From Peromyscus leucopus (lineage: Eukaryota; Chordata; Mammalia; Rodentia; Cricetidae): 64,000 nucleotides of DNA. Position numbers and translations under genes: made by a program. The notes beneath the pieces were generated by a model. It saw nothing but the letters and a program-made list of their open reading frames with translations. It was not told the origin of the DNA and ran no database searches. Where the stretch lies: assembly GCF_004664715.2 (NCBI RefSeq), contig NC_051070.1, forward strand, positions 40,264,456 to 40,328,455, in the 5' to 3' direction. Positions 46,546-58,690 of this stretch are shown here, in pieces; the stretch's first letter is position 1, and the number at the start of each line of letters is the position of its first letter.

Positions 46546-46705
46546 ATAACCACTTCCTGACATATGTGCCTGGGAGGATACAGCTCAAACAACTTGTGGC
46601 TAAGAAACCAAATTAGATGAAGTTATTCCATAGTATTTGCCAACTACACATGGGGAAACAGAATGTACAACATTGTTTGTCCTTTGGGGAAAGAAAAAAT
46701 TAAAC
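46546..46705 (+). repeat. Direct repeat, copy 2
   Basis: Contains 'cttcctgacatatgtgcctg', 'ggaggatacagctcaaacaa' and 'ccaactacacatggggaaac', paralleling 45571-45730. Gaps and substitutions indicate an old pair. Confidence 0.7.
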
Positions 46706-47264
46706 AAAACAAAAATAAATTCAGAGAACAGCAGTGGAATCCAAAGTCGTAAATGTAAGGTTGAACAGTACAGCTCTGAAAGAAGAGGATTTTACAACTC
46801 CTTCACTAGCAATGTCATTGTGAATGTTGCTCAGATGTAGCATGTTGTTTAGTGAGCACAAGCCAGGGAAGTCTCCCCAGAAAATTCTTTACCTTAGACA
46901 ACAGCAAAGACAGACTTTGTGACCATTATTGAGCAGTAAAGTCAGAAGTAAATGTGAAAGAGCTGTGCTAGTGCCAGATATTCGAAAGAAAAAGGAGTTT
47001 TGAAATAAGTCAGCTGAAATAAGCTGTGCAAGTAATAATGAAGAACTACAGAAAATGCTCTCCTCGGATCTCCAGTTCCACAATTACATCGCAGGAAACA
47101 GTCCAGAGTTTCCATTTTTAATATTCCCATTATGAGTTACAATTTTTCTTCTTTGAATGACTTGAAATTTTACATTATCAAAGTATTACAGAAAGCATTA
47201 ATTTAAGAAGATCTTAATAGTGACTAATAAAGAAAATATTTTTTCAGGTAGGTCATTTACTAAT
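46706..47264. other. Unassigned sequence
   Basis: No repeat or gene recognised. Confidence 0.4.
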
Positions 47265-48175
47265 TATGATAGCTAACTTTGATTGTCAACCAGATTAGTT
47301 ATAGATTCCCCATGAAAACAAACTTCTGAATATGTCTGTGAGTAAAATTCCCTTTTAAATTAAATGCTGTGGGTTTTATATGCATATAGAATGAGTTTGG
47401 GTCAAATCTACCCCTTAAATTATTGCCCTATCCAACTCCTCTGATACACCCTCCTGCCACATCCCATTACCATTACAGCATTTTTAACCCAGCCAGTCCA
47501 CTAAGTGCTGCCAATGTATGCATGCATGTAGTTGCTTGTAAGAAAATACAAAGTAGCCCAAATGGCTGATCAGGTGGTGTTTCCCTGAAGAAAACAGTTA
47601 ACTCATGCTCTCAACAGCTAACAACTTCTAAAAGCTCCTCAGTCAGAGTGTAACTTTGTGACTTCCTCCCCATCCAAGAATTTTAGTTGACTTGATAGTG
47701 TTCAGGACTTGAGCACTGAGCCATACCCTCTTTGATTTCTGAAATGCAAAGGTCCTCATCCACAACAGCGCTTCTCTGCAGTTTCTGGCTTTTTCCACTA
47801 TTTCTTCCTCACCTTCCTCACCCAAGAAGATCCTTGAGCCTTGAGGGGAAGAGGTGTGACATAGATTGTCAGTTAGGGCTCATTTGCTTTTAAATGTCTT
47901 GGTGAGTTTATTTGAAGTGGGGTCCCTCCCACACACAGGTGCGTTGTACTATATTCCATGGATTGTGTACTGAGAAAGGACTCTGAGAGGCAGCACTTAT
48001 CTCCCTCTGCTTCCTGGCTGCAGATGTGAGCAGCTGCTTAAGGTATTCTCTGCTTTGATCTCCTTGCCATGATGGACTGTCTACCCTAGAACCTGAGCCA
48101 AAAAAAGTCTTCCTTCATTAAGTGGCTTTTTTTCAGATATATTGACATGGAAACAAGAAAGAAGCTAATACACTA
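47265..48175 (+). mobile_element. Rodent LTR split by an L1 3' UTR fragment
   Basis: The left part, 47265-47360 ('agctaactttgattgtcaac'), and the right part, about 47935-48175 ('gtgagcagctgcttaagg', 'tgccatgatggactgtctac', 'gaaacaagaaagaagctaat'), resemble the two ends of a rodent ERVL/MaLR-like LTR. Between them, about 47365-47860, lies reversed L1 3' UTR-like sequence (agctaacaacttctaaaagc, 'tcctcagtcagagtgtaact', 'ttgtgacttcctccccatcc'). The order of events, L1 into LTR, is inferred from this layout. Confidence 0.5.
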
Positions 48176-48849
48176 ACAGTGAAAAATATCTCGTCTGACA
48201 CTGTCAAGAAACGAAATGGTGAGAAATTAATACGAGTTGGAAGCCATAAATATTGTTTTATGACTGTACATTAACATTCTGTAGAAAGTTGGGAATTAAG
48301 CAAAAAGCTTATATAATTAAGATAATTCTTATATTTTACTCATTTCTAAAAATACACGAGTACAAGCTAAATTTTATTAATTAAATTTTAACAACATACT
48401 TACAGATTTCTTATTGAAACTTTTTCTTGTCATATTAAATTAAAATATTTCAATTTATTAAAAAAATCACAGACATGCATCAAATATTTAATATTCTTTT
48501 ATAATTCAGAGAGAAATGAGTTTTGTTCAAAAGATGAGTATTCTTATGAAAATCATTGCTCAATTGATTTTTATTCATTTAAAGGTGTCTATAAAGTATA
48601 TATTACATAATGAATATGCATTCATGTCTGAGATTTTTATGTAGGAGAAACTAATTGTATCTCTATTTGAGCAATTTTGTGAGCTGCATGATTAGATATT
48701 AGTTATGTTTATAACTTCCCATGTTTTTCATTGACCACATTTTATTATAATAAATCTGAATTAGTATATTACTTACTGCTCTTTTCAAAGAATGGTTACT
48801 TTGGAAAATAAAATTCTCAAATTGTGTGTAATCTTTCTAACTAAAAGTA
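48176..48849. other. Unassigned AT-rich sequence
   Basis: Nothing recognised. Confidence 0.45.
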
Positions 48850-49010
48850 AAATTTGACCAGGCATCATGGCACATGCCATTAATCCCAGCACTTGGGAGG
48901 CAGAGGCAGGCAATTCTCTGTGTTCCAGGCCAGCCTGGTCTACAGAGTGAGTGGTAGGGCAGTCAGCGCTACACAGAGAAAATCTATCTTGAAAAGCAAA
49001 ACAAAACGAA
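48850..49010 (+). mobile_element. B1 SINE
   Basis: Contains GACCAGGCATCATGGCACAT, CCCAGCACTTGGGAGGCAGA and 'aggccagcctggtctacaga', then an A-rich tail with AAAC/AAACG units. Full length. Flanking similarity is too weak to call a target duplication. Confidence 0.93.
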
Positions 49011-49240
49011 AAGGAAAATTTTCAATTGAACAGAATCAGATGACCAAATAGCATATCACTCGAATGATTATGATTCAGAAGATAGCATATTTAAAATTAA
49101 TGAGTAAGTGGGTATAATCATGAAACAGATAAGTATAGAAATGTCTAAGAAGAAATGTTTTATCATTGACACAATTTATATGAGATTAAATGGTGATGAA
49201 ATTCACACATCACAAAGCTTTCAAGATTTTATAAAATGAA

Positions 49241-49349
49241 TTTCTTCCTTTCTTTTTCTTCCTTCCTTTCTCTCTTTCTCTCTCTATTTTACTCTTTCTC
49301 TCACAATCTTTCTCTTTCTGTCTTTCTCTTTCTTTCTCTCTTTCTTCCT
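49241..49349. repeat. Pyrimidine-rich (CTTT/CTTCC)n tract
   Basis: About 110 bases almost entirely of C and T on the plus strand. Such tracts can form triplex (H-DNA) structures and are often unstable. Confidence 0.9.
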
Positions 49350-52300
49350 AGACTTCCTTTAATGTTACTAATTTTGCTGTCCTAAACACTCTTTTCTTGA
49401 TTTCAGAATTCTCAACTATTAAATTTAAAATTAATTTACTTTCTCATATCTTATCTTTGTTTATAAACTTTCTCTAAAACTAAAATATTTTGATAATGAT
49501 ATATTCCACATTCTTATCAGATCATGCTAATAAAAATATACATAATTGTTAATAAAATATTTGCTACTGTGAGATCTTTTAAATATTTTTACATTCATTT
49601 TGAGAATTATATACTTTATAAAAACTTTCATGATACATATAGTATTACAGATCTTTCAAGGAAATCATGTTAAATTCTAGCAAATTACGATTTGACAGTT
49701 TCATTATGAAATTTCTCTAAGTACTAACATTATTAGGAAACTCATACACATATGCCACAGGTGTATCTTCCAGGACAGGGGCTAAAGGCCAGAGTATGAA
49801 CACCCAAAAAAACAAAATGATGTGTGTACAGCATATATGTGTAATGATCTGGAATACTACTCTTTATTTAAATTTTAATGCAACTTTATTAAAATGTACA
49901 GGTATATGTATTCTTTATGCAACTGGAAAAATCACATAATTATAAAATAAATATATTGTTTATATATTTTTAAGACTTGGAAGGTGAAACACCCTTTACA
50001 CTATGGTGTAAAATAAAAATAATAGATACTGTACAAGAGATGAATTCTTGGGAATATATTTCTGTCAACACCCCCCATCAACTTGGCCTAATAGGACTAC
50101 TTTTCATAAGAGGAAGCAGCCATGCTATTCACTGTAGCAACACAAGATGCATGTTACTGTCGACTAGAAGGGTTATGAGCTGGACTTTTCAGTTGCTTTT
50201 AGGAACACATCTTCATGCAGCATTTTATCAGTGCACTGATGACTGAATAAAATAACAGAGACTCAGGTAAATTCTGTTAAGCATCCAAGATTAAACTGGA
50301 TTTTCCTAAACAAAAATAAAGAAAATCATACTTTAAAACTTCAATTACAGGAGTATTAAAAAAGGCTGAGGTGGATTATAAAGAAGGAACCATGGAATTT
50401 AATACTGAGATTGAGTATACCTGAAGTTTAAAATACTTTTAGTAAAAGACATTGTATTAACCGACCTTCATTTAGACAGAATGTAACTATTGTTACATTC
50501 TGTAATACTAGACAGTAATCATTGTCCTCTTAGAAATCCTTATTTCACAATCTTTGGCTGTGTTTATAAAATGCTACTTTGTAAAAAGTTTTAGACCTAA
50601 AGTAAATGCCCAGTGTATTTCTACTTTCGATAACTCACCACTTACTTTTTTTGAAGTTATGGATCTTTCAGAAGAATAAAAGTAAAAATTACAATTGCCT
50701 GTCACTTTTATAAGTCAAATTCATTTCAATTAATAAAACAACTATGAAGGTATTATAATTAAAGTTCAATAAATTAGTTGTGTAGGTAGGTAGGTGTTTT
50801 AGTGTGTCAAGTAACCATCTTCCAGGTTACAGGTAAAAGTAGAATTATCTAAAATGACACATACAGAAACCAGTATTATGCAGGTTTATAGTCCCTAATC
50901 TTTCTGACTCAGATTTTTCCCACATAAAATTCAATGCTTCCACTCATGTTGATAGTTATCAGAAGTCTGAGTACATGACCTCCTGGCTTGAATATGAATG
51001 ACACTAACTTATTTTAACATATATAAGCAAATACTTACATTTTTACTTATTTTAACATATATATGCAAATACATACAATATTGAGTATTATTTCATCTAT
51101 ATAACAATTTGTTTTACCTTTCGAGGGTAAAACAACATAGTAATAGAATTTAGAACACATTAGAAATAAAACATATGACATTGCTGATGTAAGTAGTAGC
51201 ACTGAGTCCTCATTGTAGGTAGCTAAGTATAGTACATCTAGCTGTTCATTATTTCCTTGAAAATAACTGTCTCAAATGTTCATGCAAGGCTTTCAAGTCT
51301 CAAGAATAACTATAATCATTGCATGAACCATACCTAATTAAATGAGGAAAATAATCTAATAAGTAAGACACTGTATCTTCTTTTTATGGACTCGAACATT
51401 ATAGAGTAATAATTAAAAAGAAGAAGCAAAATTAATTAAAGTGAAAATACTTTAAAATTAAGTACTATCACATGGTGTAATTGTTTCAAGAAAATAAATT
51501 GTAAATAATATTTTTAACTAGTGGCAGAAATAGATGTAGATTTACTTTGCAAACACAACTTTGTCTGCATCCAACATCTTTCTGTGATTTTTTTACTATA
51601 ATTCATTTATGCTGGTCACATTTTGCTTAAACTGTTTTTTCAATATTTTAACCACATATTATGTTTAACCATAAAATAAATATTTTTATATTGTTCATAC
51701 TGAAATATTTGTTGCTGTCCTATTGACTATAATCAACCAGATAACATTAATCATAATACTTCTATAGTTTACATTAAAATGATAATGTAGTCCATTGAAA
51801 TTTACTTGATTTACCAAAATAAAAATTTCAATTTTAGTGTAATGACTATATTCACATATGAGCATATAATTAAGATGTGAAAACTGACATAAAGATGGAT
51901 ATCTGAAATATAATAACTATAAACTTAAAATTATTTTAAATTATTCTTGTGAATTATAGGAGAAAGCATTTTCCTTCTAATTTCTTTTGGTGGATACAGA
52001 AATCACTCCAGGCATACATACCTTGAATAAAAATTTAGTTATATATAAGGTATTTTATAGATACACAATATACACAATACTCACACATTTTTCCAAAGAT
52101 GTTACATTATTATGGAAGGTAAACAAATACATATATATTATAAATCAACAGGTTATGATCATGATAAAAATACAGAAGCTAACATTATTTCAAATGTAAA
52201 GAAATACTTGTAAGTAATAGGTTTTCAAGATTTAAATAAAATGTAAAATTAATACTCAAAAGCAATGACAGCTTTTACCAACAAAATTTTTTTGCTCAAT

Positions 52301-52849
52301 TGCTTCCATGCTGATTGGTAATTTAATCTACCATGTCATTGAAGCTGATTCCTCCAGTCATAGTAGAACTAGCTGCTTCCAGCTTTCAGCCTGAGAACTA
52401 AGGACCCTAAAAATGAGGTTTGCATTGTTAAGACATCCAGGCTGAGCGACCTAACAGCGTGCTGAATTCTCAGCCTCTCTATTGTGAACTAATTGTGAAC
52501 TACTTGGACCATATCCTGTTAGCCAATCTGATATGTACTCATTTAATATGTAGTCATTCTATTGTATCTATTCCTCCAAAAATGCTAATAGAACAGTTGG
52601 GTAGAAATAAAGGTTTTATGAGTAGAAAATTTTCTAAGAGGTCCATTATTTCAAGAATAAATTAATAATAACATAGGTTTTAACTCTATAAACCAAGAAT
52701 GAAATCGTTAAAGAGTTCCAATGTTCAGATTTTAGAAGTCTTTTTGAGTATATTGATCACATTTGAAGATGGTCCCCATATTCATCAGTAGATGGACAAC
52801 ACAAAATAAACTAAATGTTATTTTTGAGACTTTTTTTCTCATAATTCTT
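49350..52849. other. Long unassigned AT-rich stretch
   Basis: About 3.5 kb with no recognised young repeat and no coding signal. The 89-codon frame at 49977-50246 has no known domain. A short (GGTA)n-like run lies at about 50784-50797. A near-duplicated phrase 'acttattttaacatatata' occurs at about 51007 and 51045. Confidence 0.5.
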
Positions 52850-53165
52850 TGCTTGGGCATCTTTTGTCTTACTGGTCTTTTGCTTGAATATTATGTTTTC
52901 TAGGTTTGTAATTGTATGGGTTTTTGTTTTATGATGTGTATGTGTCTCTCTATTGTATTTTTTGTTGTTCTTCTTTAGTTAGCTTGCTTTCCTATTTGAT
53001 CATATTCAAAAGAGGAAGAGAAAGCAAAAAAAGTGTGTAGAATTGGATAGGTGAGGAGGTCTGAAGGATCTGAAAAAAGTTAGGAGAGGGAAAACCATGA
53101 TCAAAATACATTGTGTGAAACCATGATCAAAATACATTTTATGATAAATATTATTCAATAAAAAA
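52850..53165 (+). mobile_element. Old LINE-1 3' end, plus strand
   Basis: A T-rich stretch is followed by a purine-rich stretch (ggataggtgaggaggtctga, ggagagggaaaaccatgatc) and 'ttattcaataaaaaatgtt', the terminal pattern of older rodent L1s. A local duplication of AACCATGATCAAAATACAT occurs at about 53092-53137. Confidence 0.65.
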
Positions 53166-53344
53166 TGTTAAGTCCAGATTTTCTTAGTTTCGATTTAAGG
53201 GATCCATAGTAGGATATTACTTTACTGTTTTCTTCTTTTAAAAACTTTGTGATTATACATCCTATACATCCATTTTACAAAATTATATATGCCATTAATG
53301 AGTATACCAGAGTTACATAAAATTAGAAATGTAGTACTAGACAG
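53166..53344. other. Unassigned spacer
   Basis: Nothing recognised. Confidence 0.4.
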
Positions 53345-53580
53345 ATTGCTTAGTGTATATTGTTGTAGAGATGGAATCTTGAGGACTTGAATTTGGATCC
53401 TGAGAACACAGTCAAAAACCAGCCAAAGTAGTTCATGGTTTTAACCTCTGTGCACCTATGACAAGATGGGAAGAAATCCCATCTATGGAACCTCACGGGC
53501 CAGCTAGCGTGTTGTATACAACAAAAAAGTCTGTGTTGAATACAGTGGAGAGTAAGAATAGACTTCCGGGTTGTCATACC
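53345..53580 (+). mobile_element. B4-like SINE, degraded
   Basis: 'gaggacttgaatttggatcc', 'tgagaacacagtcaaaaacc' and 'gtagttcatggttttaacct' correspond to the tRNA-like head and the following B1-related part of B4/RSINE elements. The right end, near 'gacttccgggttgtcata', is also B4-like. The copy is old. Confidence 0.55.
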
Positions 53581-53848
53581 TCTATTTGTTTACTAAATGT
53601 GGGAGAAATAATATAAAGCCCCTTGTCCCGCCAATAAGTAACCGTGGAAATATTTCTATGTGAAACCAGCCTCCACTGATGGATTTAATTCTCATTGGAG
53701 CCTGGAAAGCCATTATTTAAATACCGTTTTTATCAGTTAGATGTAGAGCTGAATTGAGTAACTCTTTTACTCATGGTCTTTCCTCTTTGTATGAGTTGAA
53801 ATAAATAAAGTTTCTCATGGTTTCCATATACTAATATGATCTTCAAAA
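53581..53848. other. Unassigned spacer
   Basis: Nothing recognised. Confidence 0.4.
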
Positions 53849-53862
53849 TCTACTGATATTCA

Positions 53863-54015
53863 GCCAGGCGGTGGTGGCACACGCCTTTAATCCCAGCACT
53901 CGGGAGGCAGAGGCAGGCGGATCTCTGTGAGTTCGAGGCCAGCCTGGGCTACCAAGTGAGTTCCAGGAAAAGGTGCAAAGCTACACAGGGAAACCCTGTC
54001 TCGAAAAAAAAAAAT
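53863..54015 (+). mobile_element. B1 SINE, well preserved, with target duplication
   Basis: Contains CCAGGCGGTGGTGGCACACG, GCACTCGGGAGGCAGAGGCA and CGGATCTCTGTGAGTTCGAG with retained CpGs, and an A11 tail. It is flanked by TCTACTGATATTCA at 53849-53862 and TCTACTGTTATTCA at 54016-54029, one mismatch in 14. Retained CpGs and the near-perfect duplication mark it as one of the youngest SINEs here. Confidence 0.95.
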
Positions 54016-54029
54016 TCTACTGTTATTCA

Positions 54030-55634
54030 AAGGCAAAACTTATTGACCCCCCAAAATAAAGACGTACATTGTTTTGACAAAGGTGGACAAATATTTGATT
54101 TGCATTCATGTCCAGTAACTCACAAATTAGAAGACTTTTACAGACATTTCATGCAGAAATTTAGTATGATTTTTAAATTTTCATTTTTTTTGTTTTGGTT
54201 GGCTGGTTTTTATTTTTTTGCAGACAAGGTTTCTTAAATTTACTTTTTAATCATTTATTCTTATTTTATGTGGGGCATCTGTAGGGGCAGCAAGTAATCC
54301 TAACTGATCTCAGAAGCCCCATTTAATTAATTTTTAACTGAAAATTGTATATAATTATTTGGGTATAATATATAAATAGAATGCAACAATATGCTATTTT
54401 GAAGTAAGAACTATGTTCACATTGGTTAATGACTAAATTGAGCTAACTAGTATATGCATTAGCTGATATCATTCTCACATTTTAAAAATTGTTACTCAAA
54501 TTTTAAGGAAATGATTCCAGGAAAAGCAAACCATATTTGTTACTCAGTATCAAGTGATCATCCCTGCAAGCACATATACAAGTAACTATGTAAGCAACAG
54601 TATACAGACTAAGCTGGTTGTACTAAAGCATTTAGAAACATTTTATATGTATGTATGCATATTATATGCATATATTATATGAATTTTATTATATGCATAT
54701 ATACATATATGTGTGTGTGTGTGTGTGTGAGACAAAAAATAATAAAATAGGGGGCTATGAATTTGAGCAAGAAACCAGCAGATTAAAGTTAATTAATTGT
54801 TGACAATTAGTACTGCAGTTATTCCCATTGTAGATATGCAGTCAAGGTCATTCTTTTCCAAATGAGCACAGGTAATTAGTTTTATTTATATTATTTATAG
54901 TGAATAAATCTAAATAAACTTTCTGTATATGTAGAATTGTGCTCTCTGATGAAGGTAAAATTTATATAGCCACAACACATCAATTAGTTAAATATTCAAG
55001 TTACTTTAATGAATATGGTAATGTATGTAAAATTATATCAATGTGATGCTAATGAGAGTAGTATTGCTATTATTAATTGCATATGTAATGCAAAAAGAAT
55101 TAACTATTATGACATTATTTTAAAGTTACATCTGAGCATAATATTGGGGTAAAAATTAATAGAAATCTTGCTACATTTTTATGTCCAAATGTTATAGTTA
55201 GTAAAAATTAGTATTCTTTCCCTTAAGTTATCCTCAGTATTATTAATTATTTAAATCATTTTTTATTTATGTGAATAAAAATGGAATGTCTAATTTGTTA
55301 ATATTCATTGGTAATGTAGGTATAAATTACAAAGCATTGTCTATTTTTCTTCTAGCTCATTTGTGAGCAGTTAATCAGAATTTAAACTTTTGGATTCTTG
55401 TCTAATCAAATGTTAAAAGAAGACCTTGAAAGGATAAGTCTCTAAAAATTGAAACAATGTACATAGCATTCATAATAGCCCACCTGTGAAGTTCCAGCAC
55501 TCTACATTGATGCAGATTCTCTCTTGTCTTCCTTTTAAATATAGTAAGAGTATGCCTCTTAGAATGCTTTATTTCTATTTCCAGATGAATTAACTCAGAA
55601 ATATGCATGATTAAATGATATGAACTGTTACCCT
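54030..55634. other. Unassigned AT-rich sequence
   Basis: Includes an AT/GT-rich simple stretch at about 54645-54729 (TATGCATAT words passing into (GT)n). No other feature is recognised. Confidence 0.45.
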
Positions 55635-56046
55635 GATTAGTTTTGTGTTTGTTTTTGTCAGCTTGACACAAACTAGGGTCATCTGGGAAAAACAAATATC
55701 AGTTGAAAAAAATGCCTGCATATTGTCCTGTGGGCAACATTTTTTGGCCTTTTCTTGATCAGTAATAGATGGGGAAGTGCTTAACCCACAATGGACAGAG
55801 CCATTCATGGGCAGGTGATCTTGGAATGCATAAAAAGGAAACAGAGTAAGCCATGGGCAACAACAGTAAGCAGTGGCCCTCCATCCCTCTGTGGCTTCTT
55901 CTTTACTTCCTATCTCCAGATTCCTGTTTGAGTTCCTGCCTTGGTTACCCTTGATGACGGACACTAGTCAGTAAGATGTGAAAAGTTTTTCCTTCCCAGA
56001 TTGTTTCTGGTCACTGTGTTTATCAGAGCAGTAAGAAAACTAAGAC
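55635..56046 (+). mobile_element. Rodent LTR (ERVL/MaLR-like), plus strand, solo
   Basis: 'gtcagcttgacacaaactag', 'gggtcatctgggaaaaacaa', 'gtaatagatggggaagtgct', 'caggtgatcttggaatgcat' and 'gttcctgccttggttaccct', ending near 'gtaagaaaactaagact', follow the order of a common rodent LTR. No partner LTR or internal region is visible. The subfamily is not named. Confidence 0.65.
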
Positions 56047-57602
56047 TCCAGCTTTCATAAGTAAACTTTCCAGTGAATTTCTGGAGTGCTACAATGCTCT
56101 TTCAAAAGCCGTGGTTTGCTCTTCATGTCTAATATCCAGATTTCATTCCTTTGTCTGCTTACTTTGGTTATAGTTGTTCTAAGCCTAGGAATTTCCCTAT
56201 AGGACTACAATACTAAACATATATTTGACATGAAGAAATCCTCTCTTTCTCCCCCCTGAGAAGCAATAATGTTACACAGAAAGATAGAAATGTTAATCCA
56301 CTCATTGGGTAGAAAAGCTATGATATGATATAGAGAGCTTAAGGGAAATTTTAACTTCTTAGGAAGCAACATATGAGTAAAAGGAATAAAATTTTGTGTT
56401 GGGTTACTAATTTCATAAGAAAAAAGTAGTCATTTATATGTTTATTACTAGAATTTCAATTCAATATTTATTGTCAATGCTATTTTAATGTCTAGGTATG
56501 AACTTAAAAGTTTGTATTGATTAGGGAAACTTTTTGTATGAAAAGTTGATGTATATGAAGGTATATTACATGTATATAAATCTTTTGCTTATAGATCTAT
56601 AAATTAAATAGTACACTATTTTATAAATTAAAATAAGTAAAGTGGTTAAAGTACCTCTCATTAATCCTAATTATAGTTCCGTTTTTGTTATATATTAGCT
56701 GTGAGACAAAGGATGCAGCTTTAAAATGTGAAGTGATATAAATTTATAAAAATATTCTTAAAATAATTTTTCTCATATTCCTGAAAAATTAGTGTTTTTC
56801 TTATGTTAAAAGAGAGAAAAAATCCTGAAAGAAACATATTGATATGTTAATAATCAAAATATATCATCAACAATAGAAACAAATGTGAAAACATTAAAAG
56901 TACTTGAATGGTTTGGCCAAGGGCAGGTTCAAGAAAGTTACCGCTATGACTAGAAATTACTTTATACACAAACAACAGTAAGAGATGCTATGGTCATCAG
57001 GCCATCTTTGGGTCTAGGATGTGCCTTTTACATATAACTCAGTGTTAGGAATTTCCACAAAGGGGAATCATGCACAATACAAAACAGGATTAATAAATGA
57101 CCGATGTAAAAAAAGAGCTCTAAAAAAAAAAAAAAAAGGGAAAAATGCAGAGAGAAAAGCACATGAAAGACATCCCCCAAATAGGGAGTTGGAGGGGAAG
57201 GCAACTCCTTTGTCTAACCTTTCCTGCCCTGGATAGGCAGAAATTTCACAGGTAGTGTGCCTTTGACTTATCTACCCATAGAGGGGAAACTGGTAAAAGA
57301 AGGGCTGGAGGACCCACAGGTTCCTCTCAATCCCCGTTGACCACTGAGTACCAGATCCTCAACTGTTCTTGACAGTAAAAAGCAATATTAATCTGGTCCA
57401 CCAGCTGGCCTTTAGCAATTAGTAAGAAAGTAAAACTAAACTAGAGACTTCACTCTCTAGACCAAGAAGAATGCTGTGTCCAGACACTTTATTTAGAATG
57501 TTGATCTTATTATGACCCCAAAATATAGCTAACATGTGGAAGTCTAGGAAAAGAAATTGCAGTTTAAGACCTATGTAGGCTTCTGAGTAAGTTAAAGACA
57601 GC
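56047..57602. other. Unassigned sequence
   Basis: Contains an A-run of about 17 at 57122-57138. The 128-codon minus-strand frame at 57419-57805 runs into the neighbouring LTR and is not considered a gene. Nothing else recognised. Confidence 0.45.
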
Positions 57603-57608
57603 CTGAGT
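57603..57608. repeat. 6-bp target duplication, left copy
   Basis: CTGAGT, repeated exactly at 57997-58002. A six-base duplication is usual for class II (beta-retrovirus-like) endogenous retroviruses. Confidence 0.85.
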
Positions 57609-57996
57609 TGCTGTTGGGATGGTCTGTATGTCAAATTGCTCTGAATGGTCAATAAATAAAACACTGATTGGCCAGGTGCTAGGCAGGAAATATAGGCGGG
57701 ACTAACAGAGAGGAGAAAAGAAAGAACAGGAAGGAGGAAGGAGTCTTTGCCAGCTGCCACCATGACAAGCAGCATGTGAAGACGCCGGTAAGCCACGAGC
57801 CACATGGCAAAGTATAGATTTATGGAAATGAATTAATTTAAGCTATAAGAACAGTTAGCAAGAAGTCTGCCACGGCCATACAGTTTGTAAGCACTATAAG
57901 TTCTGTGTTTACTTGGTTGGGTCTGAGTGGCTGTGGAACTGGCGGGTGACAGAGATTTGTCCTGATTGTGGACAAGGCAGGAAAACTCTAGCTACA
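57609..57996 (+). mobile_element. Solo LTR, class II ERV (mys/mysTR-like), 388 bp
   Basis: Begins TGCTGTTGGGATGGTCTGTA and ends AACTCTAGCTACA, giving the TG...CA ends of an LTR. It includes 'ggtcaataaataaaacactg', 'attggccaggtgctaggcag', 'gccaccatgacaagcagcat', 'gacgccggtaagccacgagc' and 'tggaactggcgggtgacaga'. Identical CTGAGT hexamers flank it. No internal retroviral sequence or second LTR is present, so it is a solo LTR left by recombination. The assignment to the cricetid mys/mysTR group is from memory, and the strand is tentative because TG...CA ends are symmetrical. Confidence 0.85.
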
Positions 57997-58002
57997 CTGA
58001 GT
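57997..58002. repeat. 6-bp target duplication, right copy
   Basis: CTGAGT, matching 57603-57608. Confidence 0.85.
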
Positions 58003-58045
58003 AAATAAGTGATATGGCCTTGGAACCTAAAGTAACAGAGTGGTA

Positions 58046-58148
58046 AAGTTTTGGCTCAATGATAAAATGATTGCCTAGCATATATGATGGCCTAAATCCC
58101 ATCCTCAGTATTAAAAGGGGAAAAGGTATAAAATAAAAAGAAAAGAAA
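58046..58148 (+). mobile_element. ID SINE (tRNA-Ala/BC1-related), degraded
   Basis: 'ttttggctcaatgataaaat' and 'gattgcctagcatatatgat' followed by 'aatcccatcctcagta' track the ID consensus (agctcagtggtagagcgcttgcctagca ... ggttcgatcctcag). An A-rich tail runs to about 58148. It has lost the exact A and B boxes needed for transcription. Confidence 0.75.
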
Positions 58149-58389
58149 ACTGGATCCTGAGAACTGTTTTGTAGGTTCAATCGTTAACTTATCCAAACAT
58201 TGACTTTTTCAACATTTTATGCAGAGAGACAATCTTTTGTAAAATCAGGTATCATGTGATAGGTCATATAAATCATATCAGAATCCTCACTGATATAATT
58301 TAGGCCTAATAAATCTCTGGATTAAATAAAACTTTTAAAAAATGTTCTCTATTATAAGTTTTTAGACAAAAGTAAATGAAAACCAGAAA
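58149..58389. other. Unassigned spacer
   Basis: Nothing recognised. Confidence 0.4.
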
Positions 58390-58690
58390 ATATATTTTTT
58401 CTTTTTTTATTATTAAGAAATTTTCTATTCATTTTATACACTAACCACAGATCCTCCCTTTCCTCCCTCCTCTCACACCCCAGCTTTTCACCTAGTCCTC
58501 TGAGGCAAGGTCTCCCAAGGGGAGTCAGCAGAGTCTGGTACATTCAGCTGAAGCAGGTTCAAGCCCCTTCCCCTGAACCAAGGCTATGTAAAGTATCCCA
58601 CCATAGGCACTGGGCTCCAAAAAGGCTGGTCATGCACCAGGGACAGATCCTGATCCCATTGCCAGGAGGTTTCTTAAACAGTTCAGGCTA
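58390..58690 (-). mobile_element. LINE-1 3' UTR, minus strand, 5'-truncated
   Basis: From the left: T-rich tail, 'ctattcattttatacactaa', a pyrimidine-rich tract, 'gggctccaaaaaggctggtc', 'atgcaccagggacagatcct' and 'ccaggaggtttcttaaacag'. It matches the left part of the L1 at 60908-62190 (same 'ggctccaaaaagccagttca' block), so the two are members of one subfamily. Confidence 0.85.

Noticed and set aside
57419..57805. 128-codon minus-strand frame as a coding gene
   Set aside because: Half of it is antisense of the solo LTR; hydrophobic stretches arise from AT-rich sequence and there is no known domain.
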